DNA from: Acidobacteriaceae bacterium
Lineage (GTDB): Bacteria > Acidobacteriota > Terriglobia > Terriglobales > Acidobacteriaceae
NCBI GenBank assembly: GCA_030041515.1
Contig: JASHNS010000001.1
Span: forward strand, 36,005 to 100,004
DNA length: 64,000 nt
Direction of reading: 5' to 3'
Shown: positions 16,246 through 25,355 of the stretch, piece by piece
Numbering within the stretch: the first letter of the stretch is position 1
Layout: the number at the start of each line of letters is the position of its first letter
Notes under the pieces: model-generated
Seen by the model: only the letters and a program-made list of their open reading frames with translations
What the model was told of the DNA's origin: nothing
Database searches by the model: none
Program-made: the position numbers and the translations under genes

Positions 16246-18426
16246 ATGCCGGTAGAGGAATCGAAAGTCGCGGCGATCCTCGTCCCGATTGTGGCTCAGG
16301 TAGTCATAGCAGGCCTGTGCGGGTGTGGCGTCACAATCCAGAATCTCAGCAGCGCAAACATTGCTGGTTCGCTGGTGGTATCCGCCCAAGCCGTGGACTT
16401 TGGCAGCGTGCCGATTGGTCAGACGGAAAACTCAACGATTTCGGTGAGCAACACTGCGCCCGACTCAATTCAGATCGAGCAAATTCAACTGCAAGGTGCC
16501 CCCTTTTCTGTTACAGGACAGAATAGCGCCCCGATCAGCATCGCAGCCGGCCAATCCTACAGTTTAGGTCTCTCATTTCACCCTACATCTGCCGGGGCGA
16601 CCACCGGAGCACTCATCCTGACCAGCAGCCTCTCTCCTGGGAACCCAATAACGGTGACGCTCAGCGGCAACGGCGAGTTGGTTGCGCACGCAGGTCCCAC
16701 TCTCAGCGGACTGACTTGCGCGAAAAGCTCGATGACGCTTCCCGGACAGGACACCTGCAGGGTGACGCTGACTGCGCCGGCCGGCTCGGGTGGGGTGACT
16801 GTTGGGTTGTCGAGCAACAGCACGGCCGTGAGAGTGCCGGCTCACGTGAGAGTTGTGTCGGGTGAGGCCAGCGACACGTTTATGGCGAGTGTCTCAACGG
16901 TGAGTGCGATACAGTCTGTTCACTTAACCGCCTCCGCGGGCGGGTTCACGAAGAGCTACACGATTGATATCGGTAATGCGATTCGCGCGGGCGTGCTAAG
17001 CGGATTGACATGCGCGAAAGGGTCGATGGTCGGATCTGGAAAGGACATTTGCACGGTGACGCTGACTGCGCCGGCTAATTCGGGTGGACTGACTGTTGCG
17101 TTATCGAGCAGCAGCGGGACGATAACGGTGCCGAACTCGGCGGACGTGTTGGCGGGAACATCAAGCCGGAGTTTTTCGGCGGACGTGTCGCGATTCGAAA
17201 AATCCCAGACAGTGCAGTTGACGGCTTCGGTGGCTGGAGTGGTCAAGCATTATTCGATCCAATTGAAATCATCAACCGTGCAGGCTCTGGATGGACTTTC
17301 CTGCGAGAGCGTCCGAATGAAGAAGGCCGGTACCGACATCTGCACTGTCACACTCGCGGGCGCGGCTGGATCGGGGGGCCTTACGGTTAGATTAGCGAGC
17401 AGCAGCCCCGTGATCTCGGTGCCCACATCCGTGACGGTGCAGGATGGGGCGACGAGCGCGAGATTCAATTCGACAGTGTCAACAGTGATAAGGGCTGAGA
17501 CAGTGAAGCTAACGGCCTCAGCGTCCGGGATTACGGAGAGCTATTCGATAGATCTCGGCAATTCGACCACGCCGGGAGTGCTGAGCGGCCTGACCTGCGG
17601 AAAGGGGCCAACGAGCGGCGCAGGGAAGGACACCTGCACGGTGACGTTAACAGCGCCTGCAGGCTCGGATGGCCTGACCATCGGACTGTGGAGCAGCAAC
17701 GTGGCTGTGACGGTGCCGAGTTCGGTCAACATGTTGGCGGGAACAACGAGCGAGACTTTTACGGCGAAAGTATCCACGGTGACCAAGGCTGCGACGGTGA
17801 CACTAACAGCCTCAGCTGGTGGAAAGACCGAGAGCTACGTGATTCAACTCGGTGCTGCGACGCCGAGTCTAAAACTGCAATCGACAAGCGTGGCGTTTGG
17901 CGACGTGTCCCTGAATACCCCTGTCACTCAGACCGTTTTGCTGACTTCCTCGGGGACAGCGGCGCTCACAATCTCCACGGCGACGGCCACGGGCGCGGGA
18001 TTCAGTCGGACGGGACCCGACTTTCCTGTGACGCTCCAGCCCGGACAAACCACAACTCTCGACATTCAGTTCGATCCGACGGTCCAGGGAGCGGCTTCAG
18101 GAAAGGTGGCGTTGATGACGAACACGTCGGCGGGGACGGCGATGATCGCTCTGAGCGGGACAGGGCAGGCGGCTAATTCCTATGAAGTCGATCTGACCTG
18201 GGATGCTCCTACGGATTCAGCGGAGCCGGTGGCCGGTTACGATATCTATCGCGCCGTGAGCGGCACGTCGTCTTATCAGTTGCTGAACTCCAGCACCGAC
18301 GGCAGCACGACTTATACGGATACCAAAGTGCAGAGCGGTACCTCGTATCAATACTACGTCGTTAGTGTTGCCGCCTCAGGATCCCATAGTGCGCCGTCCA
18401 ATTTGTTCAACGTGACGATCCCGTAG
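16246..18426 (+). CDS. Surface lipoprotein with four two-cysteine Ig-like modules (paralogue C)
   Basis: From the ATG at 16246 the protein has 726 residues. An upstream ATG at 16120 gives a less plausible N-terminus. A short signal peptide ends near Cys25/Cys27 (IAGLCGC), consistent with a lipoprotein. An ASH module (VDFGSVPIGQTEN) is followed by four Ig-like modules, each with two Cys (LTCAKSSM, LTCAKGSM, LSCESVRM and LTCGKGPT followed by D[TI]C[TR]VTL), then an ASH module (VAFGDVSLN) and a fibronectin III domain. The last 51 bases overlap the 3' end of the convergent UbiD gene. It is related to paralogues A and B; surface role inferred. Confidence 0.75.
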   Translation: MPVEESKVAAILVPIVAQVVIAGLCGCGVTIQNLSSANIAGSLVVSAQAVDFGSVPIGQTENSTISVSNTAPDSIQIEQIQLQGAPFSVTGQNSAPISIAAGQSYSLGLSFHPTSAGATTGALILTSSLSPGNPITVTLSGNGELVAHAGPTLSGLTCAKSSMTLPGQDTCRVTLTAPAGSGGVTVGLSSNSTAVRVPAHVRVVSGEASDTFMASVSTVSAIQSVHLTASAGGFTKSYTIDIGNAIRAGVLSGLTCAKGSMVGSGKDICTVTLTAPANSGGLTVALSSSSGTITVPNSADVLAGTSSRSFSADVSRFEKSQTVQLTASVAGVVKHYSIQLKSSTVQALDGLSCESVRMKKAGTDICTVTLAGAAGSGGLTVRLASSSPVISVPTSVTVQDGATSARFNSTVSTVIRAETVKLTASASGITESYSIDLGNSTTPGVLSGLTCGKGPTSGAGKDTCTVTLTAPAGSDGLTIGLWSSNVAVTVPSSVNMLAGTTSETFTAKVSTVTKAATVTLTASAGGKTESYVIQLGAATPSLKLQSTSVAFGDVSLNTPVTQTVLLTSSGTAALTISTATATGAGFSRTGPDFPVTLQPGQTTTLDIQFDPTVQGAASGKVALMTNTSAGTAMIALSGTGQAANSYEVDLTWDAPTDSAEPVAGYDIYRAVSGTSSYQLLNSSTDGSTTYTDTKVQSGTSYQYYVVSVAASGSHSAPSNLFNVTIP

Positions 18427-19542
18427 TCTCCACTTCGATCGAGCAGTCTGGAGAACTGCTCCCAATCGGCCGACCCGCTGGAAGGTGCGAAACCTACGTT
18501 GCTTGAGCAGGAGATTGTAGATTCTCTGGCGTGCAGCACTTCCATGAAAGTCGAGAAGGCCAAGGTTGGCCAGCAAGGCGAAGAGTTGATGGTCCTCGCC
18601 TCCCGGGATCCCAACAGCGGCTCCCCGAAATATCGGAGAGTTGCGGAACAGAACTGCTGTTGTTGTGAATAGGTACGCATTAGGATTCGTATTCGGGAGT
18701 CCGAGAAAGTCAAAAAATGGCCCGTCGCTGACTCGAACGCCCGGCTGGATGAACCCCTCGATCACAATCTCCGATTCCGCGGGCACCTCAAGTGGCACGG
18801 TCCGACAGCGAATAAGCGGGAGGGGCTCTTTAAGCAGGGCTCCGCACACTTCGAATTCATCACGCCCCTCTGGAACAGCGGCGGAGGCAGCCACGATAAC
18901 GGGCTCGGGTACGCCGATGGCAACCGCCATGGGGAGGGTTAGGTTCTTCAGTTCCGCCCGCAAGACGTGGTTTGACAAGTGGCTTCCGGGATATGTGCTG
19001 ACCGTCGCTGTACGGGTGCCAAGCAGCCCCATGCGGTACACGCCAACGTTGCGGGCTCCTGTGTCGGGGTGCTGGGTGATATTCACATGCCAGGTTCCGA
19101 GGTATCGCCCCACCTCCACTTTCGCCCAATGGGGAACTGGAAGCAACCGCAGGTCGACATCCTCTCCAAGGAAGACGTTCTGAAATACGTCTGAGCTTTC
19201 GACGATCGAGGGAGGCAGAGGATTTAAAAGGCGCCTTCCAATATCCGCGACCAGATGCCGCCAGGGGGTGTCGGGGGCCATTCCGAGGCTGAGCGCAATC
19301 ACGCTGCGATTACGGAGTCCGTTGGTAAAGACCGACTGGCCCGGATAGCCCCTCACGTTTTCAAACAGAAGCGGCACCTTGCATTCGCGAGTAGTTTTCC
19401 CGATTTCAAATTGCCAGTGAACGGGCTCCTGAACACGGATTAAGTGTCCTTCGTTCTGAAGAACCTGCAAAAACGAGCGCAGCCCCTCAGGGGGCTGCGA
19501 TGAGGTGTGTCTTGCCGAAGAATCGATCGCTGCCTGCTGCAC
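18376..19542 (-). CDS. UbiD-family decarboxylase, C-terminally shortened
   Basis: A GTG at 19542, 13 bases after the hemB stop, gives 388 residues. The frame opens at 19647, inside hemB. UbiD landmarks for prenylated-FMN binding and catalysis are present: TGARNVGVYRM (Asn, Arg), ESEIVIEGFIQPG (acidic residue), GPFFDF and the SPI...GIPGGED segment. Family members usually have 440-500 residues. Here the protein stops about 45 residues after GGED, within the 3' end of the convergent lipoprotein gene, so part of the C-terminal domain is missing. UbiD enzymes act on aromatic or unsaturated acids and need UbiX-made prFMN; no ubiX is in the window. It may be a specialised member or a decaying gene. 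Confidence 0.75.
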   Translation of the reverse strand: MQQAAIDSSARHTSSQPPEGLRSFLQVLQNEGHLIRVQEPVHWQFEIGKTTRECKVPLLFENVRGYPGQSVFTNGLRNRSVIALSLGMAPDTPWRHLVADIGRRLLNPLPPSIVESSDVFQNVFLGEDVDLRLLPVPHWAKVEVGRYLGTWHVNITQHPDTGARNVGVYRMGLLGTRTATVSTYPGSHLSNHVLRAELKNLTLPMAVAIGVPEPVIVAASAAVPEGRDEFEVCGALLKEPLPLIRCRTVPLEVPAESEIVIEGFIQPGVRVSDGPFFDFLGLPNTNPNAYLFTTTAVLFRNSPIFRGAAVGIPGGEDHQLFALLANLGLLDFHGSAARQRIYNLLLKQRRFRTFQRVGRLGAVLQTARSKWRLRDRHVEQIGRRTMGS

Positions 19543-19555
19543 AGAAAATCCGTCG

Positions 19556-20599
19556 TTATGCGAGCGCACCCAGCGCCTCTTCGACTGCGGCCCGATCGAT
19601 ATGACTCGACAAGTCCTTGTCATGGCGTTGAAGCAATTCAGCAGCACGCTTCGCGAAGTAGGTAATAATCAAATCGGCGCCTGCGCGTCGGATCGCCGTC
19701 AGCGCCTCGAGCATAATTTCATCACAATTGAGACGCCCCAGACGGGCCGCGCCATCGATCATGGCGTACTCGCCGCTCACGTTATAGGCAGCAACCGGCA
19801 TGTGAAACTGGCTTTTTGCCCGCGAGACAATGTCCAGACAGAACAGCGCGGGCTTCACGATGATGATGTCGGCGCCTTCCTCGATATCCAACCCGATTTC
19901 ACGCATCGCTTCATCGGAGTTCGCGAAATCCATCTGGTGAGTCTTTTTGTCGCCAAATGCGAGAGTCGAGTGGGTTCCTTCCTTGAAAAACGGATCATAG
20001 AGCCTTGAAGCGAACTTGGCTGCGTAGGACATGATCGGCAGGTTCGAGAATCCACGATCGTCGAGCGCCTGGCGCATTCTCTGGATTTGTCCATCGAGCA
20101 TGCACGCGGGGGCAACTATATCGGCGCCTGCCTCCGCATGCGACAGCGTAATCTTTGCAATCAAATCGAGGGACGCATCATTGTCCAGATAACCATCCCT
20201 GATATAGCCACAATGTCCGCTTGTGGTGTATTCGCAGCCACATACATCGGTGATGACAATAAGGTCGCGTACCGCCCGTTTCAAAAGTCTGATCGTCTGC
20301 TGGACAATTCCATCCGCAGCGTAAGCACCGGACGCGAGCTCATCTTTAGTATCCGGCACGCCAAACAGCAGAACAGCTGGTATGCCCGTATCGCGAACGG
20401 CGGCAGCCTCCTCCACCAGATGGTCGATCGACATCTGGTATGTACCCGGCAAGGAGGGAATCTCACGGCGCACGCCACGCCCGGGAACCGCAAACAAAGG
20501 CAGAATCAGTTTTCCAACGGATAGCTCGTTTTCGCGGACGAGTCCCCGAATGGCTTCGTTTTGGCGTAGCCTTCGTGGTCGCTGAACTGGATACCCCAT
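19556..20599 (-). CDS. hemB: Delta-aminolevulinic acid dehydratase (porphobilinogen synthase)
   Basis: The 347-residue protein carries the HemB landmarks: the zinc cysteine cluster DVCGCEYTTSGHCG, and the two active-site lysines in SYAAKFASRLYDPFF and IIIVKPALFCLDIV, plus YNVSGEYAMI. It condenses two 5-aminolevulinate molecules to porphobilinogen in tetrapyrrole synthesis. The ATG has AAGGA about seven bases upstream. It sits between a PaaK-like enzyme (14 bases away) and UbiD, an unusual location for a housekeeping gene; whether it is the only hemB of the genome cannot be told from here. Confidence 0.92.
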   Translation of the reverse strand: MGYPVQRPRRLRQNEAIRGLVRENELSVGKLILPLFAVPGRGVRREIPSLPGTYQMSIDHLVEEAAAVRDTGIPAVLLFGVPDTKDELASGAYAADGIVQQTIRLLKRAVRDLIVITDVCGCEYTTSGHCGYIRDGYLDNDASLDLIAKITLSHAEAGADIVAPACMLDGQIQRMRQALDDRGFSNLPIMSYAAKFASRLYDPFFKEGTHSTLAFGDKKTHQMDFANSDEAMREIGLDIEEGADIIIVKPALFCLDIVSRAKSQFHMPVAAYNVSGEYAMIDGAARLGRLNCDEIMLEALTAIRRAGADLIITYFAKRAAELLQRHDKDLSSHIDRAAVEEALGALA

Positions 20600-20613
20600 A
20601 CCCGTTCCTTTCT

Positions 20614-22401
20614 TCAGGCAGATGCCGGAACAAGGTGAGTGTTGCGCATGTAAAAAGGCAAAACCTTACCGCTGACGGTGGGAATCGGATCGGCGCGTCT
20701 GACCTTCACCATCCCTGATTGGCGCCACATCTCCACACCCGATTGCGCCCAGGACTCAGGGCTGTCATTACTGTTCCTGAGTAGCATCATGAATGTATGT
20801 ACAACGGCATCTTCATCCAGAGGGCCCACGCGAGGGCTGACAAGCAACCGCAGCCGCGTGAGTCCATCTCCGTCTTCCTCTTCCATCAACTGATAATCTG
20901 TGCTTCTGCCACCGAATGTGGCGGGCAGCTCTCTCTCAAGGATGCACATAAAATCCGTATCCACAAATGTCACGCCTTCGCCGGTTAGCTTTTCGTAGCT
21001 GCTGATGTTGCCAAGACTCACGTCGAATCCGAGGCTGCACCACGGGCAGGTACAACGGGATGGGAAGATGTCTCCATAATCGCCCATGCCCACGTTGAGC
21101 AGAAGTTTCGGCGACTCATAGAGCAGGGTTGTAAAGAGATACGCGTTCACGCTCACATCGAAGTTGGGAACGGCCTGTTTGTGTGAGATGACAGCCATCG
21201 TGTCCTTGTACAAGTGGCAGTGGTCACTCTGCGGATGCATCTGATTACAGCCCGCTGCAATCACCCCCGCCTCGGAGATTCCATAGATGGGAATCGGAGT
21301 CGCTCCCACAGATTCAATCTCGCGCCGCTTCTGGGGCGTGAGTGGCTCACCTGTCACCAGAAACCTGGCGCCTTTCAGCGGGAGGTTGGCCTCGGCCGCC
21401 GCATTGCATACCCTGACAGCTGACGCAGCGAAGGTATAGATGACGCAGTGGGGATGCTCTTGCAGAGCCCCGGCAGCCCAGTCTGCCACTCGGCGAGCAT
21501 TTTGCAGACTTGTATATTCAGGCTTGGCCAGCGGAGTGCCAAACCTGCTGTGCAGGGCAAAGATAGCCCTGGTGCCCCACCTTTTTTCCCAGTTCACTGC
21601 GACCTGATCTTCGGCTACCTGGGAAAACCACCGGTGTACAGGGTTGCCGATGTGCGCAAACCGCAGGCTGGAATTAATACCCGGCGCCCCCGGAAAAACC
21701 GGAAACCAATTGGCAATGGGGGCAGTAAGACAGTCGTGTGAGTCCAGCAGAAATGCATCATATAAGGACCTTTGATGGAGATAATCGAAATCGATGCGGA
21801 TTCGAGTGCCCGCGCTTCGCGTCGCTCCACTGCGTACCTCATAGGCAAATGACAGGTACGGGTTGTCGAACATCTCCTCGGTGAAACGGAGATTTACCCC
21901 ATTACGCCGGAGGGGCACCTTTCCCTTAAATTCATCCACGGTAAAGTAAACTCCCTCACATTCCAAATGGGCGAGGGTGCGCTCCAGCCCTTCTTGTTCT
22001 AGCCAGGTTTTCAGGTCCCGGATCGAGATTCTTCGAGCCGAGAGCAGCGGCAGATAGGGGCTGCGTGAGTTCCCAAAAATTCCACGTTCGGCGAGAGACA
22101 GGAAATTGGGAACGCGTTCCGTGATGCGCTTCCGCAGTACACTCCGTGCAAGGGAGATCGCCTCGTCCGGTTCCAGATGCGCCTTGGCGAATCTTCGCAG
22201 ACCATCGAGAAATCGGTAGTATTTGCGCATGTGCGCCGCGTCGTCCTTTTCCGTCCCCTGGGACTTTGCCGAAGAGACCGCCGAAGAGTCAAAATAGCGC
22301 GTACAAAAACCGAGCAGCAGACAGCCGGGTGGGGGAACCGCCGCCAGAAAGTCCTCAATATTATGCCCACGTCGCAGAGCGGGGTATGTGATGGCAGTCA
22401 C
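20614..22401 (-). CDS. PaaK-like adenylate-forming enzyme
   Basis: The 595-residue protein resembles the phenylacetate-CoA ligase / coenzyme F390 synthetase branch of adenylate-forming enzymes. It has LVTGEPLTPQKRREIE, the motif PIYGISEAGVIAAGC, a putative zinc site built from GCNQMHPQSDHCHLYKD and SRCTCPWC, and the hinge VGMGDYGDIF. It should activate a carboxylate with ATP. The N-terminal ~200 residues resemble nothing I can name. It is co-oriented with hemB (14 bases downstream) and UbiD. The acid substrate and the acceptor (CoA, carrier protein or none) are unknown. Confidence 0.7.
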   Translation of the reverse strand: MTAITYPALRRGHNIEDFLAAVPPPGCLLLGFCTRYFDSSAVSSAKSQGTEKDDAAHMRKYYRFLDGLRRFAKAHLEPDEAISLARSVLRKRITERVPNFLSLAERGIFGNSRSPYLPLLSARRISIRDLKTWLEQEGLERTLAHLECEGVYFTVDEFKGKVPLRRNGVNLRFTEEMFDNPYLSFAYEVRSGATRSAGTRIRIDFDYLHQRSLYDAFLLDSHDCLTAPIANWFPVFPGAPGINSSLRFAHIGNPVHRWFSQVAEDQVAVNWEKRWGTRAIFALHSRFGTPLAKPEYTSLQNARRVADWAAGALQEHPHCVIYTFAASAVRVCNAAAEANLPLKGARFLVTGEPLTPQKRREIESVGATPIPIYGISEAGVIAAGCNQMHPQSDHCHLYKDTMAVISHKQAVPNFDVSVNAYLFTTLLYESPKLLLNVGMGDYGDIFPSRCTCPWCSLGFDVSLGNISSYEKLTGEGVTFVDTDFMCILERELPATFGGRSTDYQLMEEEDGDGLTRLRLLVSPRVGPLDEDAVVHTFMMLLRNSNDSPESWAQSGVEMWRQSGMVKVRRADPIPTVSGKVLPFYMRNTHLVPASA

Positions 22402-22552
22402 GTTGTAGCAAATTCACACGCACGGACCCGGCACTGGTCCGGAGCAGCTACGCCTTTAGTAATGGCTCTATCGTTTCGCGCGGGCGCATTTCCGAGAACG
22501 TGGGACCCTTTGATGCTCGGGAGCAGCATCCGGGGAGGGTGGTGTCGGGAGA

Positions 22553-23608
22553 TTAGGCGATGTGCTTATAGAGCAGAGCGCCTGTTGCGGCGAAGAGGCG
22601 GTTGGGCAGGTGCGATATGGCCCTTCGGGCGAGAACCAGAGGAAGGAAATCGGGGTTATTTCTGTAGCCGGCACGCGAGCCCGAAAAAGAAGTGAACCTG
22701 GAGTACACGAGGTCGGAAGCTTGTGCTCCCCATCTGTCTTTGAAACCAATCAGTCCCTTATTCGAGTAATCCGATCGGCCCAGATCAAGGGTGCAAAGCC
22801 CTCGAGATTTCGCATCCTGAATTAGCTGCCAAAACAACAAATGTGTTCCGCCTAATGCCTGAAGGCGCGGGTCGGAGCAGCCGTATTTGTAGACGAGGGT
22901 GCCCTTATATTCCAAAGTGAAAATGGCGGCGACCGGCGTATCGCGCTGCAACGCAAGATGGATCACGGCTGCCTCCCTAAATTCGGAGAGGAGATGCCTA
23001 AACCAGGAAATAGGCTGGGGAGGCGCACTGTGCCGCCTGCGCGTCTGTAGGTGCAGCCTCCAGAACTGTCCAAGGTACTCGCCGAAGCTGGCCTTTCTGT
23101 AGACGAGACGTTCTCGTTCAGCCCGGCGAATTTTCCGCGCCACGCAATCTCGATGAAAATTGCTGTAGATCTCGGAGAGGTCTGCCGTCAGGTGCAGACG
23201 ATGCCATCGATAGGTGAGGGTGGTGTGACACGGACCTTGGTCAGGTAGTGGTTCTACAGGCCTTAGCTCCGCGTATCGAATCCTTCGATCCGTTAGCTGT
23301 GATTGCATTGCGGCTGTCAAAAGGGCGAGACCGGCCTCACCAGTAACGAGAGGAGCACAGTGGTCCGAGAAAGGCAGGGAAACCAGGCGTCGTCCCGTCA
23401 GAGGACTGTTGACATGGCAAAATACCAGCGCGTTCTCGAGAGATTCCCCAGGGCGGGATGTGGTGAGCGCAAAGGGCTCGAACCCGTAGGTCTTCTGCAG
23501 CGCCGAGAGCCAATGCTCAGAATGAAAGACAGACGCGCTGGGATGTTGCATCAGAAACGCACTCCACCGCACATCGCTGAGCGGACGAATTTGATATACG
23601 TCCGTCAT
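22553..23608 (-). CDS. FemAB/GNAT-type aminoacyl or acyl transferase
   Basis: The 351-residue protein has the double-GNAT layout of FemAB-like proteins: SVFHSEHWLSALQKTYGFEP at the N-terminus, a basic middle part (RDCVARKIRRAERERLV), AAIFTLEYKGTLVYKYGCSD and the C-terminal DLGRSDYSNKGLIGFKDRWG. The layout is typical of FemAB proteins found in XrtA/PEP-CTERM exopolysaccharide loci. Such proteins are thought to transfer an amino acid or acyl group to a lipid- or sugar-linked acceptor. It may head the minus-strand group PaaK-like/hemB/ubiD, although a 151-base gap follows. Confidence 0.7.
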   Translation of the reverse strand: MTDVYQIRPLSDVRWSAFLMQHPSASVFHSEHWLSALQKTYGFEPFALTTSRPGESLENALVFCHVNSPLTGRRLVSLPFSDHCAPLVTGEAGLALLTAAMQSQLTDRRIRYAELRPVEPLPDQGPCHTTLTYRWHRLHLTADLSEIYSNFHRDCVARKIRRAERERLVYRKASFGEYLGQFWRLHLQTRRRHSAPPQPISWFRHLLSEFREAAVIHLALQRDTPVAAIFTLEYKGTLVYKYGCSDPRLQALGGTHLLFWQLIQDAKSRGLCTLDLGRSDYSNKGLIGFKDRWGAQASDLVYSRFTSFSGSRAGYRNNPDFLPLVLARRAISHLPNRLFAATGALLYKHIA

Positions 23609-23846
23609 CGGAGGTCATCCTCTGCCGCAAACGGTCTTTACGACCCGGAGAACCTCGTTCCCTGAGGGCGCTCGAACAGTCGCAAGCTCACGCTCCGTCA
23701 TATTACAGGAAGATGCCTGTGCCGGGCATCATCAGGTTGAAGGCTTGCGCGTCCTTTGCGAAATTCCCATCCTCATGCGAATCGCGATAAGGGTCCCCTG
23801 GTTTAGGCTAAGGATTCGGGACGGCATACAAGGGAAGGACTACGAA

Positions 23847-25220
23847 ATGTTCTCTGGAGAACTTAAAACCGCTGATAGAAAGTATCAGATCCACTCGCTG
23901 CATCACCCGATTGACGCGCAGGACCCGCTGATAATCGCAAGCGGGAGTGGCGTCCGGATTCGTGACATCGAGGGCAGGGAATACATCGACGGGCTCTCGG
24001 GTTTATGGAATGTCAACATTGGACATGGCCGAGGCGACGTGGCCGACACCGCGGCGCAACAGATGAAAACTCTTGCCTATTTTTCGGGGTATGCCGGGTC
24101 GGCGACCATCCCTTCGATCAGGCTGGCGGAACGCCTGATCGGGCTGGCGCCCGGGATGGCTGCAGTCTTCTTTACTTCGGGAGGCGCCGAAGCAAATGAA
24201 TCAGCGTTTAAGACTGCGCGGTATTACTGGCGGGCTCTGGGCAAGCCCGAAAAAACGAAGATTATTTCAAGGATTCACGGATATCACGGTGTAACCCTTC
24301 AGGCAATGAGCGCGACCGGCATTTCTGCGTACTGGAAGATGTTCGAGCCGCGGGTTCCAGGCTTTGTCCACGTTCCGACCTGCTATCCATATCGCTTCCA
24401 AAGCGCGAATCCCGGTGAAACCCCCGGAGCCGGGGCAGCACGTGAATTGGAACAGACGATCCTTCGCGAAGGTCCGGACACGGTAGCAGCTTTGATCGGC
24501 GAACCAATCCAAGGCGCGGGCGGCGTCATTTACCCAACGGATGACTACTGGCCGCAGGTTCGAGAGATTTGCAGCCGCTACAATATTCTGCTCATTGCCG
24601 ATGAGATCATCACTGGTTTTGGGCGCACCGGGCGGTGGTTTAGTCTCGAGCACTGGAATGTCAGTCCCGATATTCTGTCATTCGCCAAAGGAGTGACTTC
24701 CGGATATCTGCCGCTGGGCGGAATCATGGTCACTCGCGCTATTCAGGATCTCCTGGATTCGGTCGAGCCGGCGAATCGCTGGATGCATGGATACACGAAC
24801 TCCGGTCATCCCGCATGCTGCGCGGCGGCGCTCCGCAATATTCAGATTATCGAAGAGGAAAATCTGGTTGAGAATTCCAGAAAGATGGGAGATGTGTTCT
24901 TCCGTACCCTGCAGGCTGCTTTCGCAGATCATCCGAACGTTGGGGACATTCGGGGTGGCAAGGGGCTCCTCGCGGCTCTCGAATTCGTCGAAGATCGCGG
25001 AAGCAGTAAGAACTTTGCGGTTGAGAAGGACTTCGGCAACCGCTTGAGGAAGGAACTGCGGAATCGCGGCGTGGTCACGCGCACCCGATCTGCGGCCGGA
25101 GAGCATCCGGCTCCGGGCGATCAGGTGCTCTTTGCGCCTCCGCTAATCATCGGGAAAGAAGACGTTGAGGCCCTGGTGGAAATAACGAAGGATGCTGTGG
25201 CAGCAGTCCTCCGCAACTGA
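23847..25220 (+). CDS. Class III PLP-dependent aminotransferase
   Basis: The ATG at 23847 is preceded by a strong AAGGGAAGGA and gives 457 residues; the frame itself opens at 23745. Class III landmarks are present: EYIDGLSGLWNVNIGHG, FTSGGAEANESAFK, SRIHGYHGVTLQAMSATG, IADEIITGFGRTG and the PLP lysine in LSFAKGVTSGYLPLGG. Relatives transfer the omega-amino group of beta-alanine, putrescine, taurine or similar. It stands alone on the plus strand between minus-strand blocks, so it has its own promoter in 23609-23846. Exact amine unknown. Confidence 0.85.
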   Translation: MFSGELKTADRKYQIHSLHHPIDAQDPLIIASGSGVRIRDIEGREYIDGLSGLWNVNIGHGRGDVADTAAQQMKTLAYFSGYAGSATIPSIRLAERLIGLAPGMAAVFFTSGGAEANESAFKTARYYWRALGKPEKTKIISRIHGYHGVTLQAMSATGISAYWKMFEPRVPGFVHVPTCYPYRFQSANPGETPGAGAARELEQTILREGPDTVAALIGEPIQGAGGVIYPTDDYWPQVREICSRYNILLIADEIITGFGRTGRWFSLEHWNVSPDILSFAKGVTSGYLPLGGIMVTRAIQDLLDSVEPANRWMHGYTNSGHPACCAAALRNIQIIEEENLVENSRKMGDVFFRTLQAAFADHPNVGDIRGGKGLLAALEFVEDRGSSKNFAVEKDFGNRLRKELRNRGVVTRTRSAAGEHPAPGDQVLFAPPLIIGKEDVEALVEITKDAVAAVLRN

Positions 25221-25355
25221 CGCGTTGGCAAGGCCAGCGTGTTTTTCTGCCATCGAGGCAGTCTGCAATTGCCAGACTCGGGCAGCCGAGTATCCAGCGA
25301 CGATGGCGCGGAGGTCGTCCTAACCAGGTAAGTCACCTGTAGAAGACCGGCAGGA

